A stretch of DNA of 64,000 bases from Nocardia amamiensis NBRC 102102 (GTDB lineage Bacteria > Actinomycetota > Actinomycetes > Mycobacteriales > Mycobacteriaceae), in assembly GCF_001612745.1 (NCBI RefSeq), contig NZ_BDBA01000041.1, forward strand, positions 1 through 64,000. Direction: 5' to 3'. The position numbers and the translations under genes are program-made. The notes below the pieces were generated by a model. That model worked only from the letters and a program-made list of their open reading frames with translations, did no database searches and was not told the DNA's origin. Positions 43,719 to 53,315 of this stretch are shown one piece after another. The first letter of the stretch is position 1. Every line of letters begins with the position of its first letter.

Positions 43719-44300
43719 CTACTGCATAGCGAAGCGGAGCAGCGCCTGCTTGTCACCTTGCTTGATCTTGCCCTTGCGGTTCAGCACCTCCAGCTTCCAC
43801 ACATCGCCGGAACGGAATGCCCTCGCCACCGCGTTGGCGTTGTCGTTGCCGAGCAGCGACGGCCAGATGTCGGCGACCTGCTGGCTGCTGCCACCGGTCG
43901 AGTCGTAGACCTTGAACGAGATGTTGTTCGCCTTCTCGAATGAACTGCCCTTCTTGAAGGCCGCGGCGACGAAGATGATCGCGTCGATCGCGCCGGGCAC
44001 ATCCGCGAACGTGACATGCACCGTCTCGTCGTCACCGGAAGCGGCACCGGTCTGCTCGTCGCCGGTGTGCACGACCGAGCCGTTGCCCAACGGGTCCAGC
44101 GAGTCCAGCCCGGCGAAACGCACGGGCTCGCTGCCCTGCATGAGAATCGCAATGAGATCCAGGTCCACGCCGCGCTTGCGACGCGCCCAGCCCAGCGCCC
44201 CGCCGCTGGTGCCGCTGGACGGATCCCAGCTCACCCCCACACTCAGCTTGGTGATACCGGCCAGATCCGCGGCGCCGTCTTCTTTTTTGAGCGTAATCAT
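43719..44300 (-). CDS. TerD-family stress protein
   Basis: 193 residues. TerD/TerZ calcium-binding beta-sandwich: KLSVGVSWDP near the start, VDLDLIAIL, VHTGDEQTGAASGDDETVHV (calcium-site acidic residues), and FVAAAFKKGSSFEKANNISFKVYD. TerD proteins act in tellurite and other stress responses, often with partner membrane proteins. ATG 44300 gives the normal family N-terminus (MITLKKEDGAADL). Confidence 0.93.
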   Translation of the reverse strand: MITLKKEDGAADLAGITKLSVGVSWDPSSGTSGGALGWARRKRGVDLDLIAILMQGSEPVRFAGLDSLDPLGNGSVVHTGDEQTGAASGDDETVHVTFADVPGAIDAIIFVAAAFKKGSSFEKANNISFKVYDSTGGSSQQVADIWPSLLGNDNANAVARAFRSGDVWKLEVLNRKGKIKQGDKQALLRFAMQ

Positions 44301-44420
44301 GGTCGCAAGGCTACCGGCGATTCCGCAGCTCCGAGCGGCATAGCGGTACCGCGGATCCCGCTCGGCAATCGCGCGAATACTGTGCTCTGGAAGAGGTTTC
44401 CGTACCGCTTCCACTATTGT

Positions 44421-44472
44421 GCGGAGAGATGTAACCCACTCGTTCTCCACTGGGCGGAGGAATGTAACCCAT
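44421..44472. repeat. Pair of direct repeats between terD-like and SDR genes
   Basis: GCGGAGAGATGTAACCCA (44421-44438) and GCGGAGGAATGTAACCCA (44455-44472) match at 16 of 18 positions, 34 bp apart, in the divergent region (44301-44576). They could be activator or repressor half-sites for either gene. Confidence 0.6.
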
Positions 44473-44576
44473 CCGGCCGACTCGAAGGCAGACGAGTGAG
44501 CACCTTCGGACACCCTAGCCGGATCGGAAAGTTGACGATATCGTCAGCGTGTTGGTGTCGAAAGGAGCTGCCCCTC

Positions 44577-45380
44577 ATGTCCAGAGTCGCCGTGGTTACC
44601 GGTGCTTCGTCCGGAATCGGCAAGGCTACGGCTGCCGCGCTTGCGGCGCGGGGCTACCAGGTGATCGGAACCAGCCGCAATCCCGACACGATGGGCGGCG
44701 ACGCCGCGGTGGCAGGTGTCGAGTATCGGGCACTCGATCTGACCGACAAGGCATCGATCGAAGCGTTCGTCGCAGGGCTCGATCAGGTCGACATCCTGGT
44801 CAACAACGCGGGCGAAAGCCAGGCCGGTCCTCTCGCCGAGCTCCCCGGCGACGCGGTCGAGCGGCTGTTCCAGCTGAACGTGCTCGGTCCGGTCGCCCTG
44901 ACAAAGGCACTCCTGCCCGGCATGCGGGAGCGCAAGTACGGCCGCGTGGTGATGGTCGGGTCGATGCTCGCGAGCTTCCCGATGCCCTACCGCTCCTCCT
45001 ACGTCGCCACCAAGGCGGCGCTGCGCGGCTTCGCGGTCTCCGCCCGCTTCGAGGAATCCCCCTTCGGCGTCTGGATCACCGCCATCGAGCCCGGCCAGAT
45101 CGACACCGGCCTTCGTGAGCGGCGCACGAAATACCTCACCGAGGGTTCCGCCCACACCGCCGACTTCACCGCTTTTATGGCCAAACTCGACGAGAAACAG
45201 GCCAAAGGCATTACCCCCGAAAAGGTCGCCACCACCATCGTCAAAGCAATCGAAGCCGACCGGCCTCGCCCCCTCTACGCCGTGGGCAGCAACGCACCCG
45301 CGCTGTTCACCATCCGCCGCCTACTCCCCCGTACGGCAATGGAACGCATCATCGCCCGAGCCCACGGGCTTTCCCGCTGA
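44577..45380 (+). CDS. Short-chain dehydrogenase/reductase
   Basis: 267 residues. Classical SDR: cofactor loop TGASSGIGKA near residues 8-17, NNAG at about 80-83, catalytic Ser in VVMVGSMLASF and YxxxK as YVATKAAL. NADP(H) preference is suggested by a TSRN after strand 2. The substrate is unknown. AAAGGAG lies 8 nt before ATG 44577. Confidence 0.94.
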   Translation: MSRVAVVTGASSGIGKATAAALAARGYQVIGTSRNPDTMGGDAAVAGVEYRALDLTDKASIEAFVAGLDQVDILVNNAGESQAGPLAELPGDAVERLFQLNVLGPVALTKALLPGMRERKYGRVVMVGSMLASFPMPYRSSYVATKAALRGFAVSARFEESPFGVWITAIEPGQIDTGLRERRTKYLTEGSAHTADFTAFMAKLDEKQAKGITPEKVATTIVKAIEADRPRPLYAVGSNAPALFTIRRLLPRTAMERIIARAHGLSR

Positions 45381-45615
45381 GGCGGGCGATCACCCGCCGC
45401 ACGCGCATTTCCCGACCATACGCAACCGGCGACCATGTGACTATGCTGCCCAGCAGTTCCGATGTGTAGCAATAGCTTTCGGCCATCCCTGTCGAGTCCC
45501 GGATCGAGGGGGAATGCCGGGGCGGCATCCATACTCCGGTAACGTCTCCGTGCGCTCCGCCGATGCACTGCGACGAGGTGTCGACGGCACGCTGGGTGAC
45601 GAAGGAGTTCGGGAA

Positions 45616-46686
45616 TTGACACGCAAGTCGATTCGACGCGTTAAGACATTTGCGCTTGCGGGAGTGGTCGCAGCCGTGTTGAGCACGGCATTGGGTAGCG
45701 GCAGCGCGGTCGCCGAAGAAACCGACCCCATCATCGCCGCCAAGGCGCTACTGGCGTCCCCGGTTGCCGCCGACGGCTCGAAGATCGTCTCCGGAGCGAT
45801 CAACGGCCGCAATATCTCGCTGGAGGTCTACTCCGCGGCGATGGACACGAACATCGCGGTCAAGGTGCAGCGCCCCAAGGACGCTTCGCAGCCCCGCCCG
45901 GCGCTCTACCTCGTCAACGGCGCCGGTGGCGGCGTCGATCTGGCGACCTGGTGGGGCAACACCAACGTGGGCGATTTCCTTGCCACCAAAGATGTCAACA
46001 TAGTGATGCCGGTCGGTGGCCCCTTTGCGTACTACGCCGATTGGAAGCAGTCGGATCCGGTACTCGGCAACAACAAATGGCGCACGTTCTTCACCGAGGA
46101 ACTGCCACCGTTGATCGACAAGGCGCTCGGCACGAACGGCGTCAATGCCATCTCGGCGAACTCGATGACCGCCACCGCGATCCTGCAGATGGCGGAAGCC
46201 AAGCCGGGACTCTACGCAGCCGCAGCAGGTTACAGCGGTTGCGCACAGATCTCCGATCCGATCGGCAAGCAGTTCGTCAAGCTGGTCGTCGAAACGTGGG
46301 GCGGCGGGGACGTCCGGAACATGTACGGCGAGGACGACGATCCCGCATGGGCAGCCAACGATCCGGTGCTCAACGCGGAAGGTTTGCGCGGGACGAAGAT
46401 CTTCATGTCGACCGGCAGCGGCCTTCCGGGCCCGCACGACACGATGACCAGCCGGTTCACCCTGAACAAAACGCCGTACGGCCTGGGTAACCAGCTCGTC
46501 ATCGGCGGCGTCATCGAGGCCGCCACCAATTGGTGCACGCGCAATCTGCAGACCCGCCTGAACGAGCTGAACATTCCCGCCACATTCGATTTCCAGCCCG
46601 CAGGCACCCACTCCTGGGGCTACTGGCAGGACGCGTTCTATCGGTCCTGGCCGATGCTGGCCGGAGGACTCGGATTGCCCGAGTAG
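45616..46686 (+). CDS. Secreted antigen-85-like esterase (mycolyltransferase family)
   Basis: About 356 residues, TTG start with AAGGAG 8 nt upstream. Signal peptide (about 34 residues, cleavage near SAVAEE). Alpha/beta-hydrolase features of the Ag85 family: LVNGAGGGVDLATWW, PVGGPFAYYADW, nucleophile region ISANSMTATAIL, and the final HSWGYWQDAFYRSWP, matching the Ag85 catalytic His. These enzymes transfer mycolates to trehalose or arabinogalactan; this one could be a mycolyltransferase or a related esterase. The tryptophan fibronectin-binding region is not evident. Confidence 0.85.
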   Translation: MTRKSIRRVKTFALAGVVAAVLSTALGSGSAVAEETDPIIAAKALLASPVAADGSKIVSGAINGRNISLEVYSAAMDTNIAVKVQRPKDASQPRPALYLVNGAGGGVDLATWWGNTNVGDFLATKDVNIVMPVGGPFAYYADWKQSDPVLGNNKWRTFFTEELPPLIDKALGTNGVNAISANSMTATAILQMAEAKPGLYAAAAGYSGCAQISDPIGKQFVKLVVETWGGGDVRNMYGEDDDPAWAANDPVLNAEGLRGTKIFMSTGSGLPGPHDTMTSRFTLNKTPYGLGNQLVIGGVIEAATNWCTRNLQTRLNELNIPATFDFQPAGTHSWGYWQDAFYRSWPMLAGGLGLPE

Positions 46687-46787
46687 CACCGCGCATACGC
46701 ATCGTCACGGCGACCGTGCTCGGCCGGTCACGTGACGGTGTCGCCCACCAGCCCCGGGGTGGGTAGGCAGTAGAAACTGCGCCGGCC

Positions 46788-47045
46788 TTATGGGGCGTTG
46801 TACTCATTCGCGGGCAGTTCGTACTCATCATGCGCAAGATCGGTGTTCGCCCACCATGCGTAATTCCACTCTCGATTGACGACAAGCCGATCGGCCCACG
46901 GAAAAGCATCGGCTCCCATCGTGCGAACAGCCGTCTCGATACGGTCCACGGCCCGTTCCAAGTGACGACCCTGAATGTTACTGATGCTGTCTGCAGCGAC
47001 ATGGAATTCGAAGGACAGCTTGAGAACCCTTGGCGTGCTGGCCAT
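46788..47045 (-). CDS. Small hypothetical protein
   Basis: 85 residues, soluble, with an early segment KLSFEFHVAADSISNIQGRHLERAVDRI and a Trp/Asn-rich end (REWNYAWWANTDLAHDEYELPANE). GC is lower than in neighbouring genes and codon use less biased, which fits acquired DNA. AAAGGT upstream of the ATG is a modest ribosome site. No family recognised. Confidence 0.5.
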   Translation of the reverse strand: MASTPRVLKLSFEFHVAADSISNIQGRHLERAVDRIETAVRTMGADAFPWADRLVVNREWNYAWWANTDLAHDEYELPANEYNAP

Positions 47046-47307
47046 CTCGGCAACCTTTCGTACGGTACCACCAAAGTCTCACGAGAGTACGCGAGTTTCA
47101 CAAGTAAGTCGATGCCTCACGAAGCCAGCCAGCACTGCCGTGCGGACGGGCCATAGGCAGCGATTCACCCGGGTTCACGCGGCGTCGGGCACTCGTACCA
47201 AACGTGGACGGACGCGCCGAATCGGTCTGGGGTGAATAGGGGTTTGCGCAGGTCCGCCCCAATAAGTGGGGGCGCTCAGGGCGGTAACCGGGGGTGGGTT
47301 GGGGGCG

Positions 47308-48678
47308 ATGAGCCGGTTGAGTTCGTCGACAGTGGAGGCCGGCGTGGGCCGTGGTTTGAGAAGTGTTCTGGTGACTGCCATTACGGCGAGCGCACTCATG
47401 CTCGGGATCGGTGCGCCGGTGGCCGCGCAGGCCGCGCCGGGCGAGCTGAAGCACTGCGCGGTCAGCAGCGGACGGGTACCCGAGACTGCGACGCCGGAGG
47501 AGGTCGGAATCGATTCGGCGGCGCTGCGGCGTGCGGTGGCGTTCGCGGCGGATCCGACCCGCACGACGCTGCAGGTGTTTCGGAACAACTGTCTGATCGC
47601 GGCGGGCCCGGACAACGCGCGGGCCGCCGGTGTGCCGTGGAATCTGTGGAGTAGCACCAAGAGTGTGGTGGCGATGGTCGCCGGGATCGCGGTGGACGAG
47701 CAGCGGCTGCGGCTCGACGACCCGATCGGCGCGTATCTGCCACCCGAGCTCGGTGATGCCGGACATCGCGCGATCACGGTGCGGAATCTGCTGCTCGAAT
47801 CCTCCGGTATGCAGGTGGCGGTGGCATCCGAGGGCATAACCGGATTGGCGCAACTCGACCCGAATGTGGTGGCGCAGGCGTTGGCGATGCCGATCGACCA
47901 GCAACAGGGCATCGAGTGGCGCTACAGTCAGCGCGCCGTCGATCTGCTCGTCTACATCATCCAGCGAGCGGTCGGCGCGGACTTTCAGGCATACGCGCAA
48001 CGAAAACTGTTCGACCCGCTGGGCATTCCGCGCACCGACTACTTCTGGGGCCGCGACCGCAGCGGAAACACTTACGGCTACGCACACCTACTGCTACCAC
48101 CCGACGACTTCGCCAAGCTCGGCCTGCTGCTCACCAACCGCGGCAATTGGGGCGGCAATCAGATCATTTCGGCGGAGTATTTGGCGGAGGCCGGTCGGCC
48201 AGGCCAGACCAACCCGTGCTACGGGTTCCTGTTCGTGGTCAATGGACCGGAATGTACCAACTACTTTCCCGGCCTCCCACCGGACGCGATGCAGATGTCG
48301 GGCATGATGCGCCAGGACAATTTCATCGTGCCGAGCCTCGGATTGATGGTCAGTTGGACCGGCGTCACCGTCCCCGGCAGCGCACTGAGCTTCCCGCACG
48401 ACGTGCTACGCGCAGTCGGCGCCGCCTTCCGCGAACCCCGCCTACCCGACTCGCGCCCCTACGAACAGCAATCCGATATCCAGCTATCCGACCCGATGAT
48501 CTCGAACCCGAACGCCACCCTCGCCGCCCTCGGCATCGGCCCGATGGCCTACCCAGGCTGCAACCCACTGTCCTGCCTCGGCACCCCCATGTCCGCCCCA
48601 TTCGCCAACTGGCCCCCAGGCTGTTTCATCCTCGGCTGCCTCGGCCCCCACCCAGCAACCCCCGGGATCAAGCCGTGA
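47308..48678 (+). CDS. Secreted serine hydrolase, beta-lactamase/class C fold
   Basis: 456 residues. Signal peptide, then the penicillin-binding-protein/class C fold: SxxK as WSSTKSVVA near residue 120, and the YxN position as YSQ (RYSQRAVDLL) near 205, so Asn is replaced by Gln. The C-terminal 100 residues are Pro/Cys-rich with four cysteines. Such proteins are usually esterases or D-amino-peptidases, not antibiotic-degrading enzymes. ATG 47308 is preferred over GTG 47266. Confidence 0.82.
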   Translation: MSRLSSSTVEAGVGRGLRSVLVTAITASALMLGIGAPVAAQAAPGELKHCAVSSGRVPETATPEEVGIDSAALRRAVAFAADPTRTTLQVFRNNCLIAAGPDNARAAGVPWNLWSSTKSVVAMVAGIAVDEQRLRLDDPIGAYLPPELGDAGHRAITVRNLLLESSGMQVAVASEGITGLAQLDPNVVAQALAMPIDQQQGIEWRYSQRAVDLLVYIIQRAVGADFQAYAQRKLFDPLGIPRTDYFWGRDRSGNTYGYAHLLLPPDDFAKLGLLLTNRGNWGGNQIISAEYLAEAGRPGQTNPCYGFLFVVNGPECTNYFPGLPPDAMQMSGMMRQDNFIVPSLGLMVSWTGVTVPGSALSFPHDVLRAVGAAFREPRLPDSRPYEQQSDIQLSDPMISNPNATLAALGIGPMAYPGCNPLSCLGTPMSAPFANWPPGCFILGCLGPHPATPGIKP

Positions 48679-48747
48679 GTGGCACACGGCTGCGGCGAAA
48701 CGCGAGAAGACCTCTCCGTGGTGTGCCACTCGCGGGAGGTCTCGTAG

Positions 48748-48821
48748 TGCCCCCAGTCGGACTCGAACCGACACTGGGCGGATTTTAAGTCCGCTGCCTC
48801 TGCCAATTGGGCTATAGGGGC
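48748..48821 (-). tRNA. tRNA-Leu (anticodon UAA), short-variable-loop form
   Basis: 74 nt without encoded CCA. Acceptor GCCCCTA/TGGGGGC with A discriminator, D arm GCCCAATTGGCAGAGGC, anticodon stem GCGGA/TCCGC around CTTAAAA (UAA), variable loop of 5 nt, T arm GTCGG-TTCGAGT-CCGAC. The anticodon and A73 indicate leucine. Normal tRNA-Leu has a long variable arm, but a short 74-nt form with this anticodon is also annotated in mycobacteria. Confidence 0.9.
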
Positions 48822-49066
48822 GTCCGGGACAGCGTACCGAGTCGTACGGCTGTACCGGAATTCCGGCAATTCGCCGGGTGGCGGGGCGTCTGCCGTGGCC
48901 GGACGGGGGGTGGCGCGGTGGTGCGACCAGGGGTGGTGGCCGGTGTTTGGGCCCGGTGGTGGCAGGCGTCCCAGAGAACTAGATCGGCAGCGGCGGGCTG
49001 GTGTTAGCGTTCGCGACCGGACTGGCGCGGAGAATTTCGACCGTCGGCGTGTCGGCCGTCGGCGTG

Positions 49067-49984
49067 TCAGCGACGGGGCGGCAGCGGGATGCGGGTGAGG
49101 TCGGTGGCGATGTGGATCTCGCCGGTGAAGTACTTCGATGCTTCGGCCAGGTGTTCGTCCAGGTCGCGGTAGCGCTGGGAGAAGTGGGTGAGGACCAGGG
49201 TGCGCGCACCGGCGTCGGCGGCGGCTCGGGCGGCCTGGCCCGCGGTCAGGTGGCCGTATTCGGTGGCCAGGTGCTCGTCGGCGTCCAGGAAGGTGGCCTC
49301 GATGACGAGCATGTCGACGTCGGCGGCGAGTTCCTGGACGCCGGAGCACAAACGGGTGTCCATCACGAAAGCGAAGCTCTGGCCGGGCCGCGACTCGCTG
49401 ATCTCGTCGAGAGTGATTGTCCGGCCGGCCAACTCGACGCTGCCGCTGCGTTGGAGTTCGGAGATGACCGGGCCGCGCAGCCCGAGAGCGTGCAGCCGGT
49501 CGGGCAGAATGCGTCGACCGGGCGGCTCACTGAGCCGGTAGCCGAAGGTGTCGACCGGATGCGAGAGCCGGACCGCGGTCACCGTGAACGGCGCCTCGGG
49601 CAGATCCACGGTGCCCGGTCCGGCGATGGGGCGCGGCCGCAGCTCGGCGCGGTGATAGTAGGACGTCGCGTTGACCAGCCGGTCGTAGTACGCGGCCCCC
49701 GACGCCGGAAACCACACGTCGACCGGATGCGGCACCCGATCGAGATTGATCCGCTGCACCACCCCGGCCAGCCCGAGACTGTGGTCGCCGTGGAAATGGG
49801 TGATGGCGATCCTCGTCAACCCCGTGACCGAGACACCGGCATACGTCATCTGCCGCTGTGTTCCCTCGCCCGGGTCGAAGAGAATCGCCTCGTCATCCCA
49901 CCGCAGGAGATACCCGTTGTGGTTTCGCTGTTTCGTCGGCACCTGGCTAGCGGTCCCGAGCACAACCAACTCGCGCTGCGACAC
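49067..49984 (-). CDS. rnz: Ribonuclease Z
   Basis: 305 residues. Metallo-beta-lactamase endonuclease that trims tRNA 3' trailers. Zinc motif HFHGDH (63-68), phosphate-contact strand near [11 protein letters not shown], AxDxxC-like [10 protein letters not shown] and the final HFSQRY. GTG start at 49984, with a hairpin just upstream (49992-50016). It is immediately upstream in transcription of a tRNA-Leu gene that lacks an encoded CCA and would be a substrate. Confidence 0.95.
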   Translation of the reverse strand: MSQRELVVLGTASQVPTKQRNHNGYLLRWDDEAILFDPGEGTQRQMTYAGVSVTGLTRIAITHFHGDHSLGLAGVVQRINLDRVPHPVDVWFPASGAAYYDRLVNATSYYHRAELRPRPIAGPGTVDLPEAPFTVTAVRLSHPVDTFGYRLSEPPGRRILPDRLHALGLRGPVISELQRSGSVELAGRTITLDEISESRPGQSFAFVMDTRLCSGVQELAADVDMLVIEATFLDADEHLATEYGHLTAGQAARAAADAGARTLVLTHFSQRYRDLDEHLAEASKYFTGEIHIATDLTRIPLPPRR

Positions 49985-49991
49985 CGCGCCA

Positions 49992-50016
49992 GGCTATCCG
50001 CAGTTACCGGATAGCC
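49992..50016 (-). promoter_or_regulatory. Perfect 9-bp hairpin at the rnz ribosome site
   Basis: GGCTATCCG and CGGATAGCC flank a 7-nt loop, ending 7 nt before the rnz GTG. In RNA it would cover the ribosome-binding region. It could also act as a DNA operator. Confidence 0.6.
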
Positions 50017-50136
50017 GAACACGGCATACGGCCAAGCGGCTGCCTCGCCTTCCCTTCGGCCCGGATGAGCATCACCCAGCGGCAGCCGCTACGCCGCCCA
50101 GCGCGAAGCTGCGGACGGAGTCGTCCTGCGGGGTCC

Positions 50137-51639
50137 TTACGCGACCGGGGTTTTCCCGAGCAGGGAGTTACGCCGGGAGTAGCTGAAGTAGATGACGAAG
50201 CCGATCGCCATCCACACCACGAACCGCAACCAGGTCTCCACCGACAGGTTGAGCATCAGCCACAGGCAGGACAACACCGCGAGGATGGGAATCACCGGAA
50301 CGAGCGGAACGCGGAAGCCGCGCGGCAGATCGGGGCGGGTGCGGCGCAGGATGAGCACGCCCACCGAGACCAGCACGAACGCGAACAGCGTCCCGATGTT
50401 GACCATCTCCTCCAGCGTGCCGAAGTCCACGAACCCGGCCAGCAGCGCGCACGACACACCGACGAGCACGGTGACGCGGACCGGCGTGCCGTGCTTGCCG
50501 GTGTGCGCGAGCTTGCGCGGCACCAGGCCGTCGCGCGCCATCGCGAACAGCACCCGGGTCTGCCCCAGGTACATGACCATGACCACCGTGGTGAGCCCGG
50601 CGAGCGCGCCGATCGAGATGATGTTCTTCGCCCAGTCCGCGCCATGGATCGCGAACGCCGTCGCCAAGGTGGCGTCGGTACCGGCCAGCTCGGTGTAGGA
50701 CACCATGCCGGTGAGCACCAGCGCCACCGCCACGTACAGGACGGTGACGATGAGCAGCGACCCGAGAATGCCGCGCGGCACCGCGCGCTGGGGATTCCTG
50801 GTCTCTTCGGCCGTCGTGGCGACGACGTCGAAGCCGATGAACGCGAAGAACACCAGGCTGGCCGCCGCGAGCAGGCCGTACCAGCCGAAGTTGCTGTGCC
50901 CGGCCCCGGTCAGATAGGAGAACAGCGATTGCCGCAGTCCCTCGCCTCGTTCGCCGGGTTGCGACGGTGGGATGTACGGCGAGAGGTTCGAGGACTTGAA
51001 GTAGGTGACGCCGACGACCAGCACAAGCGCGATCACGCCCAGCTTGATCGCCACCGCCAGCGCCGACACCCGGGAGGACAATTTCGTGCCCGTCGCGAGC
51101 AGCACGCCCAGTACCGTGATCAGCAGCACCGCGCCCCAGTCGAAGCTCACCGAGCCGAAGTGCGCGACCGGTGAGGTGGTGCCGAGTACCTCGCCGAGAT
51201 ACTGCGACCAGCCTTTGGCCACCACCGCGACGGCGAGCGAGAACTCCAGGATCAGGTCCCAGCCGATGATCCACGCGACGAGCTCGCCGAAGGTGGCGTA
51301 GGAGTAGGTGTACGCACTGCCCGCCACGGGAACGGTCGAGGCGAACTCGGCGTAGCACAGCGCGGTCAACCCGCAGGCGATGGCGGCGAAGACGAAGGCG
51401 AGCGAGACGGAGGGACCCGCCACATTGCCCGCGGTGCGGGCGGTGAGCGTGAAGATGCCCGCGCCGACCACCACGGCCACGCCGAAGATGGTGAGGTCCC
51501 AGGCGGTGAGGTCCTTACGGAGTTTCGAGTCGGGCTCGTCGGTGTCACGGATCGACTGCTCGATGGACTTGGTGCGGAACATGCCGCCCCATCGAGACGA
51601 GACATCACCCGTCTCGGCTTGTGGCCTTGGGTTCGTCAC
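50137..51639 (-). CDS. APC-family amino-acid permease (cationic amino-acid transporter type)
   Basis: 500 residues, about 12 transmembrane helices. Typical APC motif VVVGAGIFTLTARTAGNVAGPSV in helix 1, and FFAFIGFDVVATTAEETRNPQRAVPRGI after helix 6. Length and these motifs match the YfnA/CAT-like group; substrate unknown. GTG 51639 with AAGGAG at 5 nt; the longer frame to 51759 overlaps the upstream intergenic region without coding signs. Confidence 0.92.
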   Translation of the reverse strand: MTNPRPQAETGDVSSRWGGMFRTKSIEQSIRDTDEPDSKLRKDLTAWDLTIFGVAVVVGAGIFTLTARTAGNVAGPSVSLAFVFAAIACGLTALCYAEFASTVPVAGSAYTYSYATFGELVAWIIGWDLILEFSLAVAVVAKGWSQYLGEVLGTTSPVAHFGSVSFDWGAVLLITVLGVLLATGTKLSSRVSALAVAIKLGVIALVLVVGVTYFKSSNLSPYIPPSQPGERGEGLRQSLFSYLTGAGHSNFGWYGLLAAASLVFFAFIGFDVVATTAEETRNPQRAVPRGILGSLLIVTVLYVAVALVLTGMVSYTELAGTDATLATAFAIHGADWAKNIISIGALAGLTTVVMVMYLGQTRVLFAMARDGLVPRKLAHTGKHGTPVRVTVLVGVSCALLAGFVDFGTLEEMVNIGTLFAFVLVSVGVLILRRTRPDLPRGFRVPLVPVIPILAVLSCLWLMLNLSVETWLRFVVWMAIGFVIYFSYSRRNSLLGKTPVA

Positions 51640-51692
51640 TGGTTCTCCTTCATCAGCGCTGATGTGCATCTGTTCTGTACCCCGGCGGCGCG

Positions 51693-53159
51693 TCAATGCA
51701 CGCCCACCATGAACTTGCTGATCCGCGGTGCGACAGAGGCGACGATCAGTCCCGCGCACACCACGACCGTTCCGGTGATACCGAAGTAGGCGAATTCGTG
51801 GCCTGGGTCATAGAACCGAGCCAAAGTACCCGACATCGAGGTTCCGATGCCAATAGAGAAAAAATACAGCGCCATCATCTGCGCCCGGAAAGCTTCCGGT
51901 GCCAGCTGGGTGGTGACCGCAAGTCCCACCGGCGACAGCAGCAGTTCGGAGATCGCGAACACGGCCATGATCGCCAGCACGAGCAGTGCGGGCACGGCGC
52001 GCCCGGTGGTGCCGGACATGGGCACGAACAACCAGAACGCCGCGCCCATGCCGATCACGCCGAGCGCGAATTTCCGCGGCGTGCTCGGTGCCCGCTGTCC
52101 CAGTTTGGTCCACAGGAGCGCGAACACCGGCGAGAGCAGGATGACCCAGACCGGCTGAACGGAGCCGATCCAGCTGGACGGCGCGGTCCAGCCGAAGATG
52201 CGCCAGTTCATCCGTTCGTCGGAGTAGACCGCCAGCACCGTGAAGATCTGCTTGAACAGCGAGAAGAACACGGCGTTGGCGATGAACAACGGAAGGAACG
52301 CGCGCACCCGGCTGCGCTCGAATGGGGTCACTTTCGCGCTGGTGAGCAGCACGGCGAAGTACGCGACCGACGCGGCGACGATGACGCCGGTCGTCACCGC
52401 GGGCAGCCTGTCCAGTGTGATCAGACCGGTCATCCATACCAGCACGACAAGCAGCACGCCCCCGGCCAGCGCCGCGGCCAGGGGTCGGATGGCCGTACGC
52501 GGGAGCGGATTCGGCACCTCGCGGCCGTGCGTGCCGAGATTGCGGCGGAACACCATGTACTGGGCGAGTCCGAATGCCATGCCGATCGCCGCCGCACCGA
52601 AGCCGTAGTGGAAGCCGGCATGGGTCTGCAGCAGGCCGGTGAGCAGCGGGCCGCTGAAGGCGCCGAGATTGATGCCCAGATAGAACAGCGTGAAGCCGCC
52701 CGCGGCGCGCGCGTCACCCTTCGGATAGAGGGTGCCCAGTAGCGAGGAGGCGTTGGCCTTCAGCCCACCGCTGCCCAGCGCGACCAACATCAGGCCTGCC
52801 CCCACGCCGGACAGTCCCGGCAGCACGGCCAGCGCAATGTGCCCGGCCATGACCACGACGCCGCCGTAGAACAGCGTGCGCTCCATGCCGAGCAGCCGGT
52901 CGGCGATCCACCCGCCGAGCACGGTGGACAGATAGACCAGGCCGCCGTACGCGCCGACGATCCCGACGGCGGTGCCCTTGGCCAGTCCCAGTCCGCCGTC
53001 GGCGGCCGAGTAGTACAGGTAGTACCCAAGGATGGTAACCATCCCGTAGAACGAGAAACGCTCCCAGAGCTCGACGCCGAACAGGTTGGCCAGCCCGATC
53101 GGGTGGCCGAACAGTGTCCGTGTGGCTGCTGATTCATGCGATGTTGCCGCTTCAACCAT
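51693..53159 (-). CDS. POT-family proton-dependent peptide transporter
   Basis: 488 residues, about 14 transmembrane helices. PTR2/POT signature: the ExxER-like VELWERFSFYGM in helix 1, GGWIADRLLG loop and the FTLFYLGINLGAF motif. Imports di- and tripeptides with protons. Start ATG 53159 gives the family's N-terminus; ribosome site weak. Separate from the APC permease by 53 nt on the same strand, so the two transporters may share a transcript. Confidence 0.93.
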   Translation of the reverse strand: MVEAATSHESAATRTLFGHPIGLANLFGVELWERFSFYGMVTILGYYLYYSAADGGLGLAKGTAVGIVGAYGGLVYLSTVLGGWIADRLLGMERTLFYGGVVVMAGHIALAVLPGLSGVGAGLMLVALGSGGLKANASSLLGTLYPKGDARAAGGFTLFYLGINLGAFSGPLLTGLLQTHAGFHYGFGAAAIGMAFGLAQYMVFRRNLGTHGREVPNPLPRTAIRPLAAALAGGVLLVVLVWMTGLITLDRLPAVTTGVIVAASVAYFAVLLTSAKVTPFERSRVRAFLPLFIANAVFFSLFKQIFTVLAVYSDERMNWRIFGWTAPSSWIGSVQPVWVILLSPVFALLWTKLGQRAPSTPRKFALGVIGMGAAFWLFVPMSGTTGRAVPALLVLAIMAVFAISELLLSPVGLAVTTQLAPEAFRAQMMALYFFSIGIGTSMSGTLARFYDPGHEFAYFGITGTVVVCAGLIVASVAPRISKFMVGVH

Positions 53160-53315
53160 CTTCCGACGATCACACGGCGGTGGGCGCTGGGAAGATATTC
53201 GTTTGTTCTGTTCACAACTTGTCCCGGTGTTTGCTTCGAATACCACCGGGCACTCGACAAAAGAGAGGCCGACCAGCGCGACCACCCGACCCGAACCCGA
53301 GAAAGCGTTGTGCTG

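Noticed and set aside
47308..48678. Antibiotic-resistance beta-lactamase
   Set aside because: The fold and SxxK are present, but the second motif is YSQ rather than YxN and overall features fit esterase-type relatives.
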